A stretch of DNA of 64,000 bases from JAOEGB01 sp041262585 (GCF_041262585.1 NZ_JBGCBZ010000011.1:1-64000), one strand, 5' to 3'. Counted from the first letter of the stretch, positions 17,461 through 28,687 are shown. Notes: generated from the letters alone by a model not told the origin. Made by a program: numbers and translations.

Positions 17461-18894
17461 TCAGCTCCAGGCGAGCATCCTAAGCGGGTCCTCCAGCATG
17501 GCGCCCACGTCGCGGAGCAGGTAGGAGCCCTCCTCGCCGTCGATCACCCGGTGGTCGAACGACAGCGCCAGCGTGGTCACCTTGCGGACGGCGAGCTGCC
17601 CGCCGACCACCCAGGGCATGTCCCTGATCTGGCCGAGGGCGAGGATCGCGGCCTCTCCCGGGTTGAGGATCGGGGTCCCCGCGTCGACCCCGAACACGCC
17701 GATGTTCGTGATCGTGATCGTCCCGCCGGTCAGCTCGGCGGGCCCGCACTTCCCGGCACGGGCGCGTTCGGTCAGCTCGGCGAGCGCCCGGGCGAGCTCC
17801 GGGAGCGCCATCGCGTCCGCGTCCTTGATGTTCGGCACGATCAGGCCGCGTTCGGTGGCGGCGGCGATGCCGAGGTTGACGTAGCGCCTCACGACGATCG
17901 CCTCGTCCGTCCACGTGGCGTTGGCCATCGGATAGCGCTTCACCGCCGTCAGCAGCGCCCTGGCGACCAGCAGCAGCGGGGTGACCTTCACACCGGCGAA
18001 GTCGGGCAGCGGGCGCAGCCGCTTGACGGCTTCCATCGTCTCGGTCACGTCCACCTGGAGGAACTCGGTCACGTGCGGCGCCGAGAACGCGCTCGCGACC
18101 ATCGCCTGGGCCGTCGCCTTCCGGACGCCCCTGACCGGGATCCGCTCCTCCCGCCCCTGTACGGCCGGCGCCGGCCTCTCCCGGGACGGGACGACCTCCT
18201 GGTACGCGGCCCCCTGGTACGGGGGGGCCACGGCGGCCTGGACGTCCTCGCGGGTGATCGAGCCCTGAGGGCCGGTGCCCGCCACGGTCGCCAGGTCCAC
18301 GCCGAGGTCCTTGGCCAGCTTCCGCACCGGCGGCTTGGCCAGGACCTTGGCCAGGACGCCGTTGCCGCCGGAACCGGCCGGGACCGGCTCGCCGACGGCC
18401 GCTGGGGCTTCCGGAGCCGCTGGGGCTTCCGGAGCCGCCGGGGTTCCGGGAGTCGTCTTTCGGGGGCGGCGCTTGGTGGAGCTGACCTTGACGCCGTAGC
18501 CGACCAGCACGGGCTGCCGCTGATCCTTGCCGGCGGTCCCGTCCGCGCTGTCCTCGGCGCCCTCGCCCCCACTGGCCGGCGTGCTCTCCGCTGTGCTCTC
18601 CGCGGTGCTGTCCGCTGGGGGGTTCGGCACGAGGTCGGCCGCGAGAGCCGTACGGTCCTCAATCTCGACCGCGATGATCGGCGAGCCGACGTCGACCGTC
18701 TCGCCCTCGGTGGCCATCAGGGCCGACACCGTGCCGTCGAACGGGCACGGCAGCTCGACGACGGCCTTGGCCGTCTCGATCTCGACGATCGTCTGGTTCA
18801 GCGTGACCGTGTCACCCGCGGCGACGTGCCACCTGACGATCTCGGCCTCGGTCAGGCCCTCGCCCACGTCAGGGAGTTTGAACTCACGAAGCAT
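17461..18894 (-). CDS. bkdC: 2-oxoacid dehydrogenase E2, dihydrolipoamide acyltransferase (branched-chain type)
   Basis: 477 residues. Domain order: one lipoyl domain (residues 1-77, lipoylated Lys in ETAKAVVELP), a long Ala/Pro/Thr linker, the peripheral subunit-binding domain (PPVRKLAKDLGVDLATVAGTGPQGSITREDV) and the acyltransferase domain ending LSFDHRVIDG (catalytic His). It transfers the acyl group to CoA in the branched-chain oxoacid dehydrogenase complex. The linker contains a near-perfect tandem repeat coding PEAPAA. Third gene of the E1a-E1b-E2 operon. Branched-chain rather than pyruvate use is inferred from the E1 sequences. Confidence 0.9.
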   Translation of the reverse strand: MLREFKLPDVGEGLTEAEIVRWHVAAGDTVTLNQTIVEIETAKAVVELPCPFDGTVSALMATEGETVDVGSPIIAVEIEDRTALAADLVPNPPADSTAESTAESTPASGGEGAEDSADGTAGKDQRQPVLVGYGVKVSSTKRRPRKTTPGTPAAPEAPAAPEAPAAVGEPVPAGSGGNGVLAKVLAKPPVRKLAKDLGVDLATVAGTGPQGSITREDVQAAVAPPYQGAAYQEVVPSRERPAPAVQGREERIPVRGVRKATAQAMVASAFSAPHVTEFLQVDVTETMEAVKRLRPLPDFAGVKVTPLLLVARALLTAVKRYPMANATWTDEAIVVRRYVNLGIAAATERGLIVPNIKDADAMALPELARALAELTERARAGKCGPAELTGGTITITNIGVFGVDAGTPILNPGEAAILALGQIRDMPWVVGGQLAVRKVTTLALSFDHRVIDGEEGSYLLRDVGAMLEDPLRMLAWS

Positions 18895-18909
18895 GAGGAT
18901 CCCTCCCTC

Positions 18910-19884
18910 TCAGTAGGTGAAAGCGCGGTCGACGGCGTCCAGGACCCGGTCGAGGTCCGGCAGGTAGTGGTCCTCCAGCCGGGACGGCGGGTAGGGCGTG
19001 GAGAAGCCACCGACCCGCAGCACCGGGGACTCCAGGTGGTAGAAGCAGCGCTCGCTGATCCGGGCGGCCAGCTCCGCGCCCAAGCCCGTGAAGACCGGCG
19101 CCTCGTGGACGACCACGCAGCGGCCGGTCCGCTCGACCGATCCGGCGACCACGTCCATGTCGAGCGGGCTGAGCGAGCGCAGGTCGATCACCTCCAGGCT
19201 CCGCCCCTCCTGCTCGGCCGCTCCCGCGGCCTCCAGGCAGGTCTTCACCATCGGGCCGTAGGCGAGCAGGGTCACGTCGGAGCCCTGCCGTACGGTCCTG
19301 GCCCGGTCGAGCGGAACGCCGGCCGCCATGAGGTCGACCTCGGCCTTGTCCCAGTAGCGCCGCTTCGGCTCGAAGAAGATGATCGGGTCGTCGCAGCGGA
19401 CCGCGTCCTGGATCATGGTGTACGCGTCGGCCGGGTTGGAGCAGGCCACCACGCGCAGCCCGGCGGTGTGCGTGAAGTACACCTCGGGGGACTCGGAGTG
19501 ATGCTCCACGGCGCCGATGCCGCCCCCGAACGGGATGCGGACGACGACGGGCAGCCTCACCTTGCCGAGCGACCGGAGGGGCATCTTCGCGAGCTGGGTG
19601 ATGAGCTGGTCGGCCGCGGGGAAGACGAACCCGTCGAACTGGATCTCGCACACGGGCCGGTAACCGCGCAGCGCCAGCCCGATCGCGGTGCCGATGATGC
19701 CCGACTCGGCGAGCGGCGTGTCGATCACGCGATCCTCGCCGAAGTCCTTCTGCAGCCCGTCGGTGACCCGGAACACGCCGCCGAGCTTGCCGACGTCCTC
19801 ACCCATCACGAGGACCTTGGAGTCGTCCTCCATGGAGCGGCGCAGGCCCTCGTTGAGCGCCTTACCGAGAGTGAGTGTGGTCAT
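18910..19884 (-). CDS. bkdB: 2-oxoacid dehydrogenase E1 beta subunit (branched-chain type)
   Basis: 324 residues: MTTLTLGKALNEGLRRSMEDD, GEDVGKLGGVFRVTDGL, PLAESGIIGTAIGLALRG, VEHHSESPEVYFTHTAGLRVVACSNP and EAPVFTGLGAELAARI, the normal order for E1 beta of the two-subunit type. With E1 alpha it binds thiamine diphosphate and decarboxylates branched-chain 2-oxoacids. The ATG overlaps the E1 alpha stop by 4 nt (ATGA) and the stop lies 15 bp from the E2 start, so the three genes are one operon. Confidence 0.93.
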   Translation of the reverse strand: MTTLTLGKALNEGLRRSMEDDSKVLVMGEDVGKLGGVFRVTDGLQKDFGEDRVIDTPLAESGIIGTAIGLALRGYRPVCEIQFDGFVFPAADQLITQLAKMPLRSLGKVRLPVVVRIPFGGGIGAVEHHSESPEVYFTHTAGLRVVACSNPADAYTMIQDAVRCDDPIIFFEPKRRYWDKAEVDLMAAGVPLDRARTVRQGSDVTLLAYGPMVKTCLEAAGAAEQEGRSLEVIDLRSLSPLDMDVVAGSVERTGRCVVVHEAPVFTGLGAELAARISERCFYHLESPVLRVGGFSTPYPPSRLEDHYLPDLDRVLDAVDRAFTY

Positions 19885-20972
19885 CGCTCGAACCCCGCCA
19901 GGTAGGTCAGGTACTGCTCGCGCTCCTCGTCGACGATGGAGTGCGGGCCGGTGTAAACGTGCCGGAACAGCGCCTCCGGCTCCGGGTCCGGGAGCTCCAG
20001 GCAGCGCCTTCTGATTTCCCTGCCGAGCGTGTCGGCCTCCGCCTCGACCTTGTCGAAGAACTCCTGGTCGGCGAGCTCGTTCTTGAAGAGGTAGGCCTTC
20101 ACGCGCTCGATCGGGTCCTTGAGCTTCCACGCCTCCAGCTCGTCGGCCACGCGGTAGCGGGTCGGGTCGTCGGAGGTGGTGTGCGCGCCCATCCGGTAGG
20201 TGAACGCCTCGATCAGCGTCGGGCCCTGCCCCTCGCGGGCGTCGCGGAGGGCCTTCCGCGTCACGGCCAGGCAGGCGAACACGTCGTTGCCGTCCACCCG
20301 CACGCCGGGGAAGCCGAAGCCGGACGCCCGCTTGTACAGCGGGATCTTCGACTGCTTCTCCAGCGGCTCGGAGATGGCCCACTGGTTGTTCTGGCAGAAG
20401 AACACGACGGGGGCGTTGCAGACCGACGCCCAGATGAATGCCTCGTTCACGTCGCCCTGTGAGGTCGCGCCATCGCCGAAGTACACGATCGTGGCCGCCT
20501 CCGCACCGTCGCGCTGGATGCCCATCGCGTAGCCGACCGCGTGCAGCGTCTGAGAGCCGATGACGATCGAGTACAGGTGGAAGTTGTGCTCCGCCGGGTC
20601 CCATCCGCCGTGGTTCACGCCGCGGAAGAGGCCGAGCAGCTTCACCGGGTCGACGTCGCGGCACCAGGCCACGCCGTGCTCCCGGTAGGTCGGGAACGCC
20701 ATGTCGGCGTCGGTGAGCGCGCGGCCCGAGCCGATCTGCGCCGCCTCCTGCCCGAGAAGGGAGGCCCAGAGTCCCAGCTCCCCCTGCCGCTGGAGCGCGA
20801 CCGCCTCCAGGTCGATCCGGCGGACGAGGACCAGGTCCCGGTAGAGGGAGCGGACCTCTTCGGCGGTCAGCTCGATGTCGTAGTCAGGGTGCTCCACCAG
20901 CTCACCTTCCGGGGTGAGCAGTTGGACGAACTCCGGGGGTGCGTCAACACCGCGAGGGGCGTCGGCTGTCAC
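19881..20972 (-). CDS. bkdA: 2-oxoacid dehydrogenase E1 alpha subunit (branched-chain type)
   Basis: 363 residues from the GTG at 20972, which has an AGGAG six bases upstream; in-frame ATGs at 21002 and 21017 lack one. The thiamine-diphosphate motif is GDGATSQGDVNEAF...NNQ, and YRMGAHTTSDDPTRYR is the phosphorylation-loop-like segment typical of branched-chain enzymes. First gene of the operon. Product works with E1 beta and E2; an E3 (lipoamide dehydrogenase) gene is not in the window. A valine dehydrogenase that makes its substrate lies at 36.7-37.9 kb. Confidence 0.92.
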   Translation of the reverse strand: MTADAPRGVDAPPEFVQLLTPEGELVEHPDYDIELTAEEVRSLYRDLVLVRRIDLEAVALQRQGELGLWASLLGQEAAQIGSGRALTDADMAFPTYREHGVAWCRDVDPVKLLGLFRGVNHGGWDPAEHNFHLYSIVIGSQTLHAVGYAMGIQRDGAEAATIVYFGDGATSQGDVNEAFIWASVCNAPVVFFCQNNQWAISEPLEKQSKIPLYKRASGFGFPGVRVDGNDVFACLAVTRKALRDAREGQGPTLIEAFTYRMGAHTTSDDPTRYRVADELEAWKLKDPIERVKAYLFKNELADQEFFDKVEAEADTLGREIRRRCLELPDPEPEALFRHVYTGPHSIVDEEREQYLTYLAGFER

Positions 20973-21281
20973 ATGCCACTCCTGTGCTCTCAGGGCATCC
21001 ATGGGTGGGATCGCCACCGCTGTCTGGCCGGATCTTCACGCGTCCATCCTCGGGGGTTTGAGGCCATACGCGTATGCGGACATCGTGGCAGAGTTCGCAC
21101 TTGGTTGTGCATCCGACATTGCCGTCCACATCTTGCCGATTCCCGCCCCGCCGGAGCCCACACTCGGCGGAGCCCTCGGGCCGCTCCGCCGCACTCTGCC
21201 GCCGGGGACCGCGCGTGGCCGTGGCCGTTGCGGCTGTCGATAGGCTGGGGGAAAGCTACCCCACCCACCTGGAGGAACATC
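20973..21281. other. divergent promoter region bkdA / purS
   Basis: 309 bp between the leftward bkd operon and rightward purS. It contains no gene I can support. A palindromic-looking ACGCGTATGCGG patch at about 21067-21078 lies upstream of bkdA and could be a regulator site, but I recognise no specific box. Confidence 0.35.
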
Positions 21282-21527
21282 GTGGCGCGCGTCATCGTCG
21301 ACGTCATGCTCAAGCCGGAGATCCTCGACCCGCAGGGCCAGGCCATCGCGCGGGCGCTGCCCCGGCTCGGTTTCTCGGGCGTCTCCGGCGTACGGCAGGG
21401 CAAGCGATTCGAGCTGGAGCTGGACGGGCCGGCCGACGAGGCCGCGCTTGCGGACGTCCGAAAGATGGCCGAGACCCTTCTCGCCAACACGGTGATCGAG
21501 GACTTCGTGATCCGCGTGGAGGGGTAA
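21282..21527 (+). CDS. purS: phosphoribosylformylglycinamidine synthase subunit PurS
   Basis: 81 residues from the GTG at 21282 with GGAGG at 21271-21275. The pattern ARVIVDVMLKPEILDPQGQAI...LGFSGVSGVRQGKRFELEL is that of PurS, the small bridging subunit of the PurLQS FGAM synthetase in purine synthesis. Unlike the usual tight purSQL operon, it is separated from purQ by 976 bp holding an HATPase gene and a repeat array. Confidence 0.93.
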   Translation: MARVIVDVMLKPEILDPQGQAIARALPRLGFSGVSGVRQGKRFELELDGPADEAALADVRKMAETLLANTVIEDFVIRVEG

Positions 21528-21699
21528 AACCGCATATTTCCCAGCATGAGGACCAGGACAAGGTCCGCCAAAGTGGACATCGGTTGAGCAAAAACCGTCT
21601 CTTGGCCGAACCCTAAATAACAGACGCGTGATTTTGCGGTTAGCCCTGATTCATCGGGGAAGCCTACCTTGGTGACCTTCGACACCGGGGAGGGGTCCG

Positions 21700-22149
21700 G
21701 TGGATATTGAGTTTTCGCTCGCCATGCCGCGGGATGCGATCGGCATCCCGATGGTTCGCCGTGTGCTGGGGGACGCTCTGCGGTCACTCGGCGTGACCGA
21801 GGGCTGCGTGTCCGACATTCTCCTGGCGACGTCCGAGGCCTGTGCCAACGCGGTGCGCCACGGCGGCCCGGCCAACCGTTACGAGGTCATGGCCACGATC
21901 GGCGACGGACGCTGCGAACTGCGCGTCATAGATCGCGGCCACGGCCTGCACACGATCCCCAAGCAGTACCCCCCGAGCGACGCCGAGAACGGCCGGGGCA
22001 TCCTCATCATGCGGGCCGTCGTGGACGAGATCTCCTTCGACATCACGCCCGGCCGCGGCACCACCGTCCGGCTGAGCAAGGAGCTCGACTGGGACGAGGA
22101 CGCCATCGCCCACCATCTCACCCTCGACAGGCAACTAGCCGCCGTCTAA
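21700..22149 (+). CDS. anti-sigma-factor-type ATP-binding protein (HATPase_c_2)
   Basis: 149 residues from a GTG with AGGGG upstream. It is a stand-alone GHKL ATPase of the RsbW/SpoIIAB kind: N-box EACANAVRHGG, G1-box VIDRGHGLHT, G2-box NGRGILIMRAVVDE. Such proteins bind or phosphorylate anti-sigma antagonists in stress or development pathways. No partner gene is adjacent; a STAS antagonist gene exists at 46.4 kb, 24 kb away, but a link is only a guess. Its position inside the purSQL group is common enough not to imply purine function. Confidence 0.85.
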   Translation: MDIEFSLAMPRDAIGIPMVRRVLGDALRSLGVTEGCVSDILLATSEACANAVRHGGPANRYEVMATIGDGRCELRVIDRGHGLHTIPKQYPPSDAENGRGILIMRAVVDEISFDITPGRGTTVRLSKELDWDEDAIAHHLTLDRQLAAV

Positions 22150-22160
22150 CCCCTTCCGCG

Positions 22161-22384
22161 TGATCATGCACGGGTCCCGGCCACCGCGCCGTAGCCGCGC
22201 AAACGCTGGCCGTGATCATACAAGCAAGCACACGCCACCCGCATGATCACAAAGATGCTTTGCGCAGCTCATTATGGGCGCGCGTGAATGCACGCATGAT
22301 CACGCACGGCTGCGGCGCAGGTGAACGGGGCGGCCGGGGAACATGTGCATGATCACCCCAACGTGATCACCCCAACATGATCAC
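22161..22384. repeat. TGATCA array B (7 cores), intergenic
   Basis: TGATCA occurs at 22161, 22213, 22244, 22297, 22350, 22364 and 22379. Spacings of 52, 53 and 53 bp dominate, with a 31-bp step where the orientation flips: the first two read TGATCATGCA/TGATCATACA, the next three read GCATGATCAC. The last two (14-15 bp apart) lack the GCA flank and repeat TGATCACCCCA. Sits between the HATPase gene and purQ. Confidence 0.85.
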
Positions 22385-22503
22385 CCCAGCGTCCCAATGG
22401 GGGTGGTTGATTTGGCGACTTCGATAACCTGAGGTGTACCGCCACAGACCGCCGTCCGCCAGGAGACGGTGGCGTGCGCTGCCCGCTTGGAGGGAACACT
22501 GTC

Positions 22504-23183
22504 ATGAGCGCTGCCCGGGTGGGCGTCGTCACCTTCCCCGGAACACTCGACGACCAGGACGCCGCGCGAGCCGTACGGCTGGCGGGAGCGGAGGCCGTGC
22601 CGCTGTGGCACGCCGAGCACGACCTCAAGGGAGTTGACGCGGTCTTCCTCCCCGGCGGGTTCTCCTATGGCGACTACCTGCGCTGCGGGGCCATCTCGCG
22701 GTTCTCCCCGCTGATGGACGAGCTGATCCCGGCCGCGCGAAGCGGGCTGCCGGTGCTCGGCACGTGCAACGGCTTCCAGATCCTCTGCGAGGCGCACCTG
22801 CTGCCCGGCGCCCTCACCCGCAACGAGGGCCTCCACTACGTCTGCCGCGACCAGCGCGTACGGGTGGAGAGCACGGACACGGCGTGGACGGCCGACTTCG
22901 AGAGCGGTCAGGAGATCGTCCTGCCGGTCAAGCACGGCGAGGGACGCTACGTGGCCGACGCGGAGACGCTGGCGGGCCTGGAGAGCGAGGGCCGGGTGGT
23001 CTTCCGGTACGCCGGAGGCAACCCGAACGGGTCGCTCAACGACATCGCCGGCATCACGAACGAGGCGGGGAACATCGTGGGCCTCATGCCCCACCCCGAG
23101 CACGCCGTCGAGGACCTCACCGGAGCCCCGAGCGTCGACGGCAGGGGCTTCTTCACCTCCATTCTCAAGAAGCTGGTGAACGC

Positions 23184-23187
<4 letters not shown>
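22504..23187 (+). CDS. purQ: phosphoribosylformylglycinamidine synthase subunit PurQ
   Basis: 227-residue glutaminase subunit that supplies ammonia to PurL. Class I amidotransferase triad: nucleophile Cys in VLGTCNGFQIL, then His and Glu in LMPHPEHAVE. The PGGFSYGDYLR oxyanion segment is intact. The ATG at 22504 follows GGAGGGAAC; the stop overlaps the purL start by 4 nt. Confidence 0.96.
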
Positions 23188-25439
<2,252 letters not shown>

Positions 25440-25451
25440 CCCCCTTCACGT

Positions 25452-25488
25452 CGAAGGCCCTTCCGGCACTCATCCGGAAGGGCCTTCG
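25452..25488 (+). terminator. hairpin terminator after purL
   Basis: A 15-bp perfect stem (25452-25466 with 25474-25488, arms starting CGAAGGCCCTTCC) with a 7-nt loop CACTCAT, 12 bp after the purL stop. No long T tract, as usual in high-GC actinomycetes. Confidence 0.85.
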
Positions 25489-25536
25489 CGTTGCCGGGAA
25501 TCAGCCCTGAAGACTTGAACCATTCCAGAAAATACC

Positions 25537-25728
25537 TCAAGGCACTTTCACTGCGCCTGGCCGGAAACTCCGGTCCTCGCGAAGCCCGCTTCGCTCCGCC
25601 CGCAGGGCAAGACGCCAGCCGTTCGACCAACGATCCCGGTCGGCATCAGCGGTCACAAGCGGCGGGCCGGTCTTGCCGTCGTCGCCCTTCGGGCCCTGCG
25701 GGCCGGTGGCGCCGTCCTCCCCAGTCAA
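25537..25728 (-). pseudogene. collagen-like (Gly-X-Y) gene remnant
   Basis: On the minus strand, 25722-25660 encodes seven uninterrupted Gly-X-Y triplets (GEDGATGPQGPKGDDGKTGP and one more), followed by 41 other residues to a stop at 25537. A TTG at 25728 could start it but has no clear ribosome site; the frame upstream shows no signal peptide. The composition strongly resembles bacterial collagen-repeat proteins. It is probably the 3' or middle fragment of a lost gene overlapping the cyclase leader. Confidence 0.35.
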
Positions 25729-25834
25729 TGCGTGGCCGGAGGGTCGGATCGCCGGGATAATCGGCCCCCGGGGGGATGGGGCCGCGTCGGTCGACGACGC
25801 GGCGCGACACACGACTGCCCTACCCGGAGGACCC

Positions 25835-27919
25835 GTGCCCGACCCGAGCCCGGCGGAGCATGCTCCGAGCCGCGAGCCGTACCTCCCTCCCGCGACACAG
25901 CCGGTCCGGGCCGTCGTGTGGACCATCCACCTCGTCGTGCCGCTGCTGGGCCTGTGGCTGCTCCTGGCCCGGCCCCATCTCGACATCGAGTGGCACGACA
26001 ATCTCAGCCACTTCTGGCTGATCCTCGTCGTGGCGGGGGTCAACGTCGTCCTCGGCTGGCTGATCAGCCAGGCGTCGGCCCGGCGCGGCGACGCCCGGCT
26101 GCTGCTGGTGTCCCTGGTCTTCCTCAGCAGCGCCGGGTTCTTCCTGCTCCACGGGCTGGCCACACCGGGTCTCCTCCACCCGAAGGGCACCGTCGGCTTC
26201 GACCTGTCCCAGCCGGTGGGCCTCATGATCGCGTCGGTGTTCGCCTTCATCTCGGCTCTCCCCCTGGGCAACCGGGCGGCGACAGCCGTTCTCCGATCGC
26301 AGGCCGCGCTGCGGACCGGGCTGGGCGTGGTGCTGGTCGCGTGGGGCGTCGCGTCACTCATTCCGGGGCTCACGCCGCTCAGTGAGACGACGCCGCCCGG
26401 CGGCGTGGGGCTGGGGGGCCTCTCCCTCATCGGCGTGGCGCTCTACGCGGCGTCCGCGGCGATGATGTTCCGGCTGCATCGCAGGCGTCCCGCGGCGGTG
26501 CTGATCAGCCTCATCACGGCCTACGCGCTGCTGGCCGAGGCGATGATCGCCGGGATGTCCCATTACAACTGGCATCTGTCGTGGTGGGAGTGGCATCTCC
26601 TGCTGACGCTCGCCTTCCTCTTCGTGGCGTACAGCGCCTATCTCCAGTTCCGCCGGGAAGGGGCGACCGCCGGGCTTTTCGACGGGGTGGCGCTGGCGGC
26701 GACCGTCCGCCGCATTCGGGAGGAGTACGAGGAGGCGTTGGAGGAGCTGGTCGGCCACCTGCGCCGCAGGACCGAGTCGGGCGTTCCCGTGGCCACCCGG
26801 CTGGCGGGCCGGTTCCGGCTCACCGAGGGCCAGGCGGCGGTGCTCGACCGGGCCGGGGCCGCGCTGGCCGCCGAGCGCGACCTGTCCGAACGGCTCGGCG
26901 CGCTCGTCGACGTCGGCCGCCGGACCCGCGTCGGGCTCCCCGAGCCCGACCTGCTGGCCACCGCCCTCGACCGCGTACGGCAGGCCTACGGCGACGTGCG
27001 GCTCAGCCTCATGCGCGACGGCCACCTGATCCCCTACGGCCCGCATGACCCCCAGCCGGGCCACGACGTCCGGGCGCTGGCGGAGGGGGCCGTGATCGCC
27101 GAGGACGGCCGCGTCGTCCACCCCCTGACCGTGAAGGGACGGCTCGCCGGAGCCCTGTCCGTCCCGGTGGGCGTGACGGCGCAGGACGAGGCGCTGGCGG
27201 CCACTCTGGCGGGCCAGATGTCGATCTCCCTGGAGAACGCCCGCCTCTACCAGGAGCTCGACACGCTGTTCCGGCAGTACATGTCTCCCGCCGTGGCCCG
27301 CTCCCTGCTGGCCGACCCCGGTCAGGCGGCCCTGGGCGGCAAGCTCGTCGAGGTGACGGCGCTCTTCGCCGATCTCCGGGGCTTCACCACGTTCTCGGAG
27401 CGGGTCTCCCCCGGCGAGATCGTCGAGATGCTGAACCGCTACCACACGGCGGCCGTGCCCTGCATCCTCGGCAACGACGGCACGATCGTCCAGTTCGTCG
27501 GCGACGCGCTGCTCGCGCTCTTCAACGCGCCCGTACGGCAGGGCGACCACGCCGCGAAAGCCGTACAGGCCGCGTTGGAGATGCAGGAGGCGTCCGCCGA
27601 GGTGTCGCGTCAGGTGGTGGCGGAGCAAGCCGCGGGGCTGCTCGCGGACGTGGAGTGGCCGACGTTCCGCGTCGGGGTGAATACGGGGATGGCCCTCGTC
27701 GGCAACATCGGCAGCCCGGAGTTCCGCGGGTTCAACGCGATGGGCGACGCGGTCAACGTGGCGGCCCGGCTCCAGGCGCTGGCCGAGCCCGGCACCGTGG
27801 TCATCGGCCAGGCGACCCGCGACCAGATCGGGCCGGCGAAGGTGGTGTCGCTGGGCGACCTCTCGCTGAAGGGCAAGGAGCAGACCGTCCACGCCTACCG
27901 GCTGATCACCCTCGGATGA
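25835..27919 (+). CDS. membrane-anchored class III adenylate/guanylate cyclase
   Basis: 694 residues from a GTG with GGAGG four bases upstream. About seven hydrophobic segments (residues 20-275), a linker with predicted coiled helix (IREEYEEALEELVGHLRRR), a GAF-like region, then a class III cyclase domain. Metal-binding Asp residues are in ALFADLRGFTTF and VGDALLALFN. The base-selecting Lys usual before FxGD is Gln here (TIVQFVGDA), while MGDAVNVAARL is intact, so nucleotide preference is uncertain. A CRP/FNR-type regulator gene follows 102 bp downstream, suggesting a cyclic-nucleotide signalling pair. Confidence 0.85.
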   Translation: MPDPSPAEHAPSREPYLPPATQPVRAVVWTIHLVVPLLGLWLLLARPHLDIEWHDNLSHFWLILVVAGVNVVLGWLISQASARRGDARLLLVSLVFLSSAGFFLLHGLATPGLLHPKGTVGFDLSQPVGLMIASVFAFISALPLGNRAATAVLRSQAALRTGLGVVLVAWGVASLIPGLTPLSETTPPGGVGLGGLSLIGVALYAASAAMMFRLHRRRPAAVLISLITAYALLAEAMIAGMSHYNWHLSWWEWHLLLTLAFLFVAYSAYLQFRREGATAGLFDGVALAATVRRIREEYEEALEELVGHLRRRTESGVPVATRLAGRFRLTEGQAAVLDRAGAALAAERDLSERLGALVDVGRRTRVGLPEPDLLATALDRVRQAYGDVRLSLMRDGHLIPYGPHDPQPGHDVRALAEGAVIAEDGRVVHPLTVKGRLAGALSVPVGVTAQDEALAATLAGQMSISLENARLYQELDTLFRQYMSPAVARSLLADPGQAALGGKLVEVTALFADLRGFTTFSERVSPGEIVEMLNRYHTAAVPCILGNDGTIVQFVGDALLALFNAPVRQGDHAAKAVQAALEMQEASAEVSRQVVAEQAAGLLADVEWPTFRVGVNTGMALVGNIGSPEFRGFNAMGDAVNVAARLQALAEPGTVVIGQATRDQIGPAKVVSLGDLSLKGKEQTVHAYRLITLG

Positions 27920-27929
27920 GGCCGGCCCA

Positions 27930-27951
27930 CCGGTAAAACTGCCTTTACCGG
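27930..27951. promoter_or_regulatory. 22-bp palindrome between cyclase and CRP/FNR genes
   Basis: CCGGTAAA, a 6-bp spacer, then TTTACCGG: perfect 8-bp arms in a 22-bp site, the geometry of a CRP/FNR-family operator (half-sites around N6). It lies 10 bp after the cyclase stop and about 70 bp before the regulator start, so autoregulation is possible; it could instead be the cyclase terminator. Confidence 0.45.
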
Positions 27952-28021
27952 CGGCCCGTGGAGGGCCAACACTGGGGCACGGCATGACGGACGGCATACG
28001 CCGCTACTGGGGAGGTGCCGG

Positions 28022-28687
28022 GTGACCGGTTCGGAACCGGGCGAGTTCCTCGCCCTGCTGACCGCGGACGAGATCGCGGACCTGCGGGCGGCCGGGCGCA
28101 CCCGCCGTTGGGATCGCGGGTCGACGGTGATGAACGAGGGCGAGACCGCCGACTGGGTGCTCGTGCTGACCTCCGGCAGGGTCAAGGTGTCCTCGCACAC
28201 GGCCAGCGGGACCGAGGTCGTGCTCGCCGTACGAGGCCCGGGGGCGCTCGTCGGAGACATGTCCGCGCTTGACGGCCATCCCCGGTCGGGCACGGTGACG
28301 GCCCTGGAGCCGATCGAGGGGTTCGTCGTCCACGACTTCCCCGGCTTCCTGAAGGACCACGGCCGGGTCGCCGTGCTGCTCATGCGGCTCGTCATCGGCC
28401 GCCTGCGGGACGCGGACCGCAAACGCGTCGAGTACGGCGCGTTCGACACAGCCGGGCGGGTGGCGACCCGGCTCGTCGAGCTGGCCGAGCGGTACGGCGA
28501 GCCGGCCGAGGGCGGGGTCAAGGTGGCCCTGCCGCTCTCCCAGGACGAGCTGGCCGGCTGGACCGGCGCGTCCCGCGAGGCGGTCAGCAAGGCGCTGCGC
28601 AGCTTGAGGGATCGCGGGCTGATCGAGACCGGCCGCCGCCGGGTGATCGTTTATGACCTCGAAGGGCTCCGCAAGCGGGCCCGCTGA
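28022..28687 (+). CDS. CRP/FNR-family transcriptional regulator
   Basis: 221 residues from a GTG preceded by GGGGAGG. N-terminal cyclic-nucleotide-binding beta-roll (NEGETADWVLVLTSGRVKVSS, GPGALVGDMSALDGHPRSGTVTAL), dimer helix, then a winged helix-turn-helix with LPLSQDELAGWTGASREAVSKALRSLRDRGLIETG. The phosphate-binding cassette GDMSALDGHPRSGTV keeps the Glu-less variant seen in many actinobacterial members, so cAMP binding is not assured. Directly downstream of the cyclase; likely partner of the 27930 palindrome. Confidence 0.9.
   Translation: MTGSEPGEFLALLTADEIADLRAAGRTRRWDRGSTVMNEGETADWVLVLTSGRVKVSSHTASGTEVVLAVRGPGALVGDMSALDGHPRSGTVTALEPIEGFVVHDFPGFLKDHGRVAVLLMRLVIGRLRDADRKRVEYGAFDTAGRVATRLVELAERYGEPAEGGVKVALPLSQDELAGWTGASREAVSKALRSLRDRGLIETGRRRVIVYDLEGLRKRAR

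Noticed and set aside
16576..19905. 1109-codon plus-strand open frame across the ATP-grasp and bkd genes
   Set aside because: It spans several well-supported minus-strand genes and has no recognisable domain.
25652..25740. Start of the cyclase at the upstream ATG near 25673
   Set aside because: The added 54 residues are composition-driven and the GTG at 25835 has a GGAGG site.
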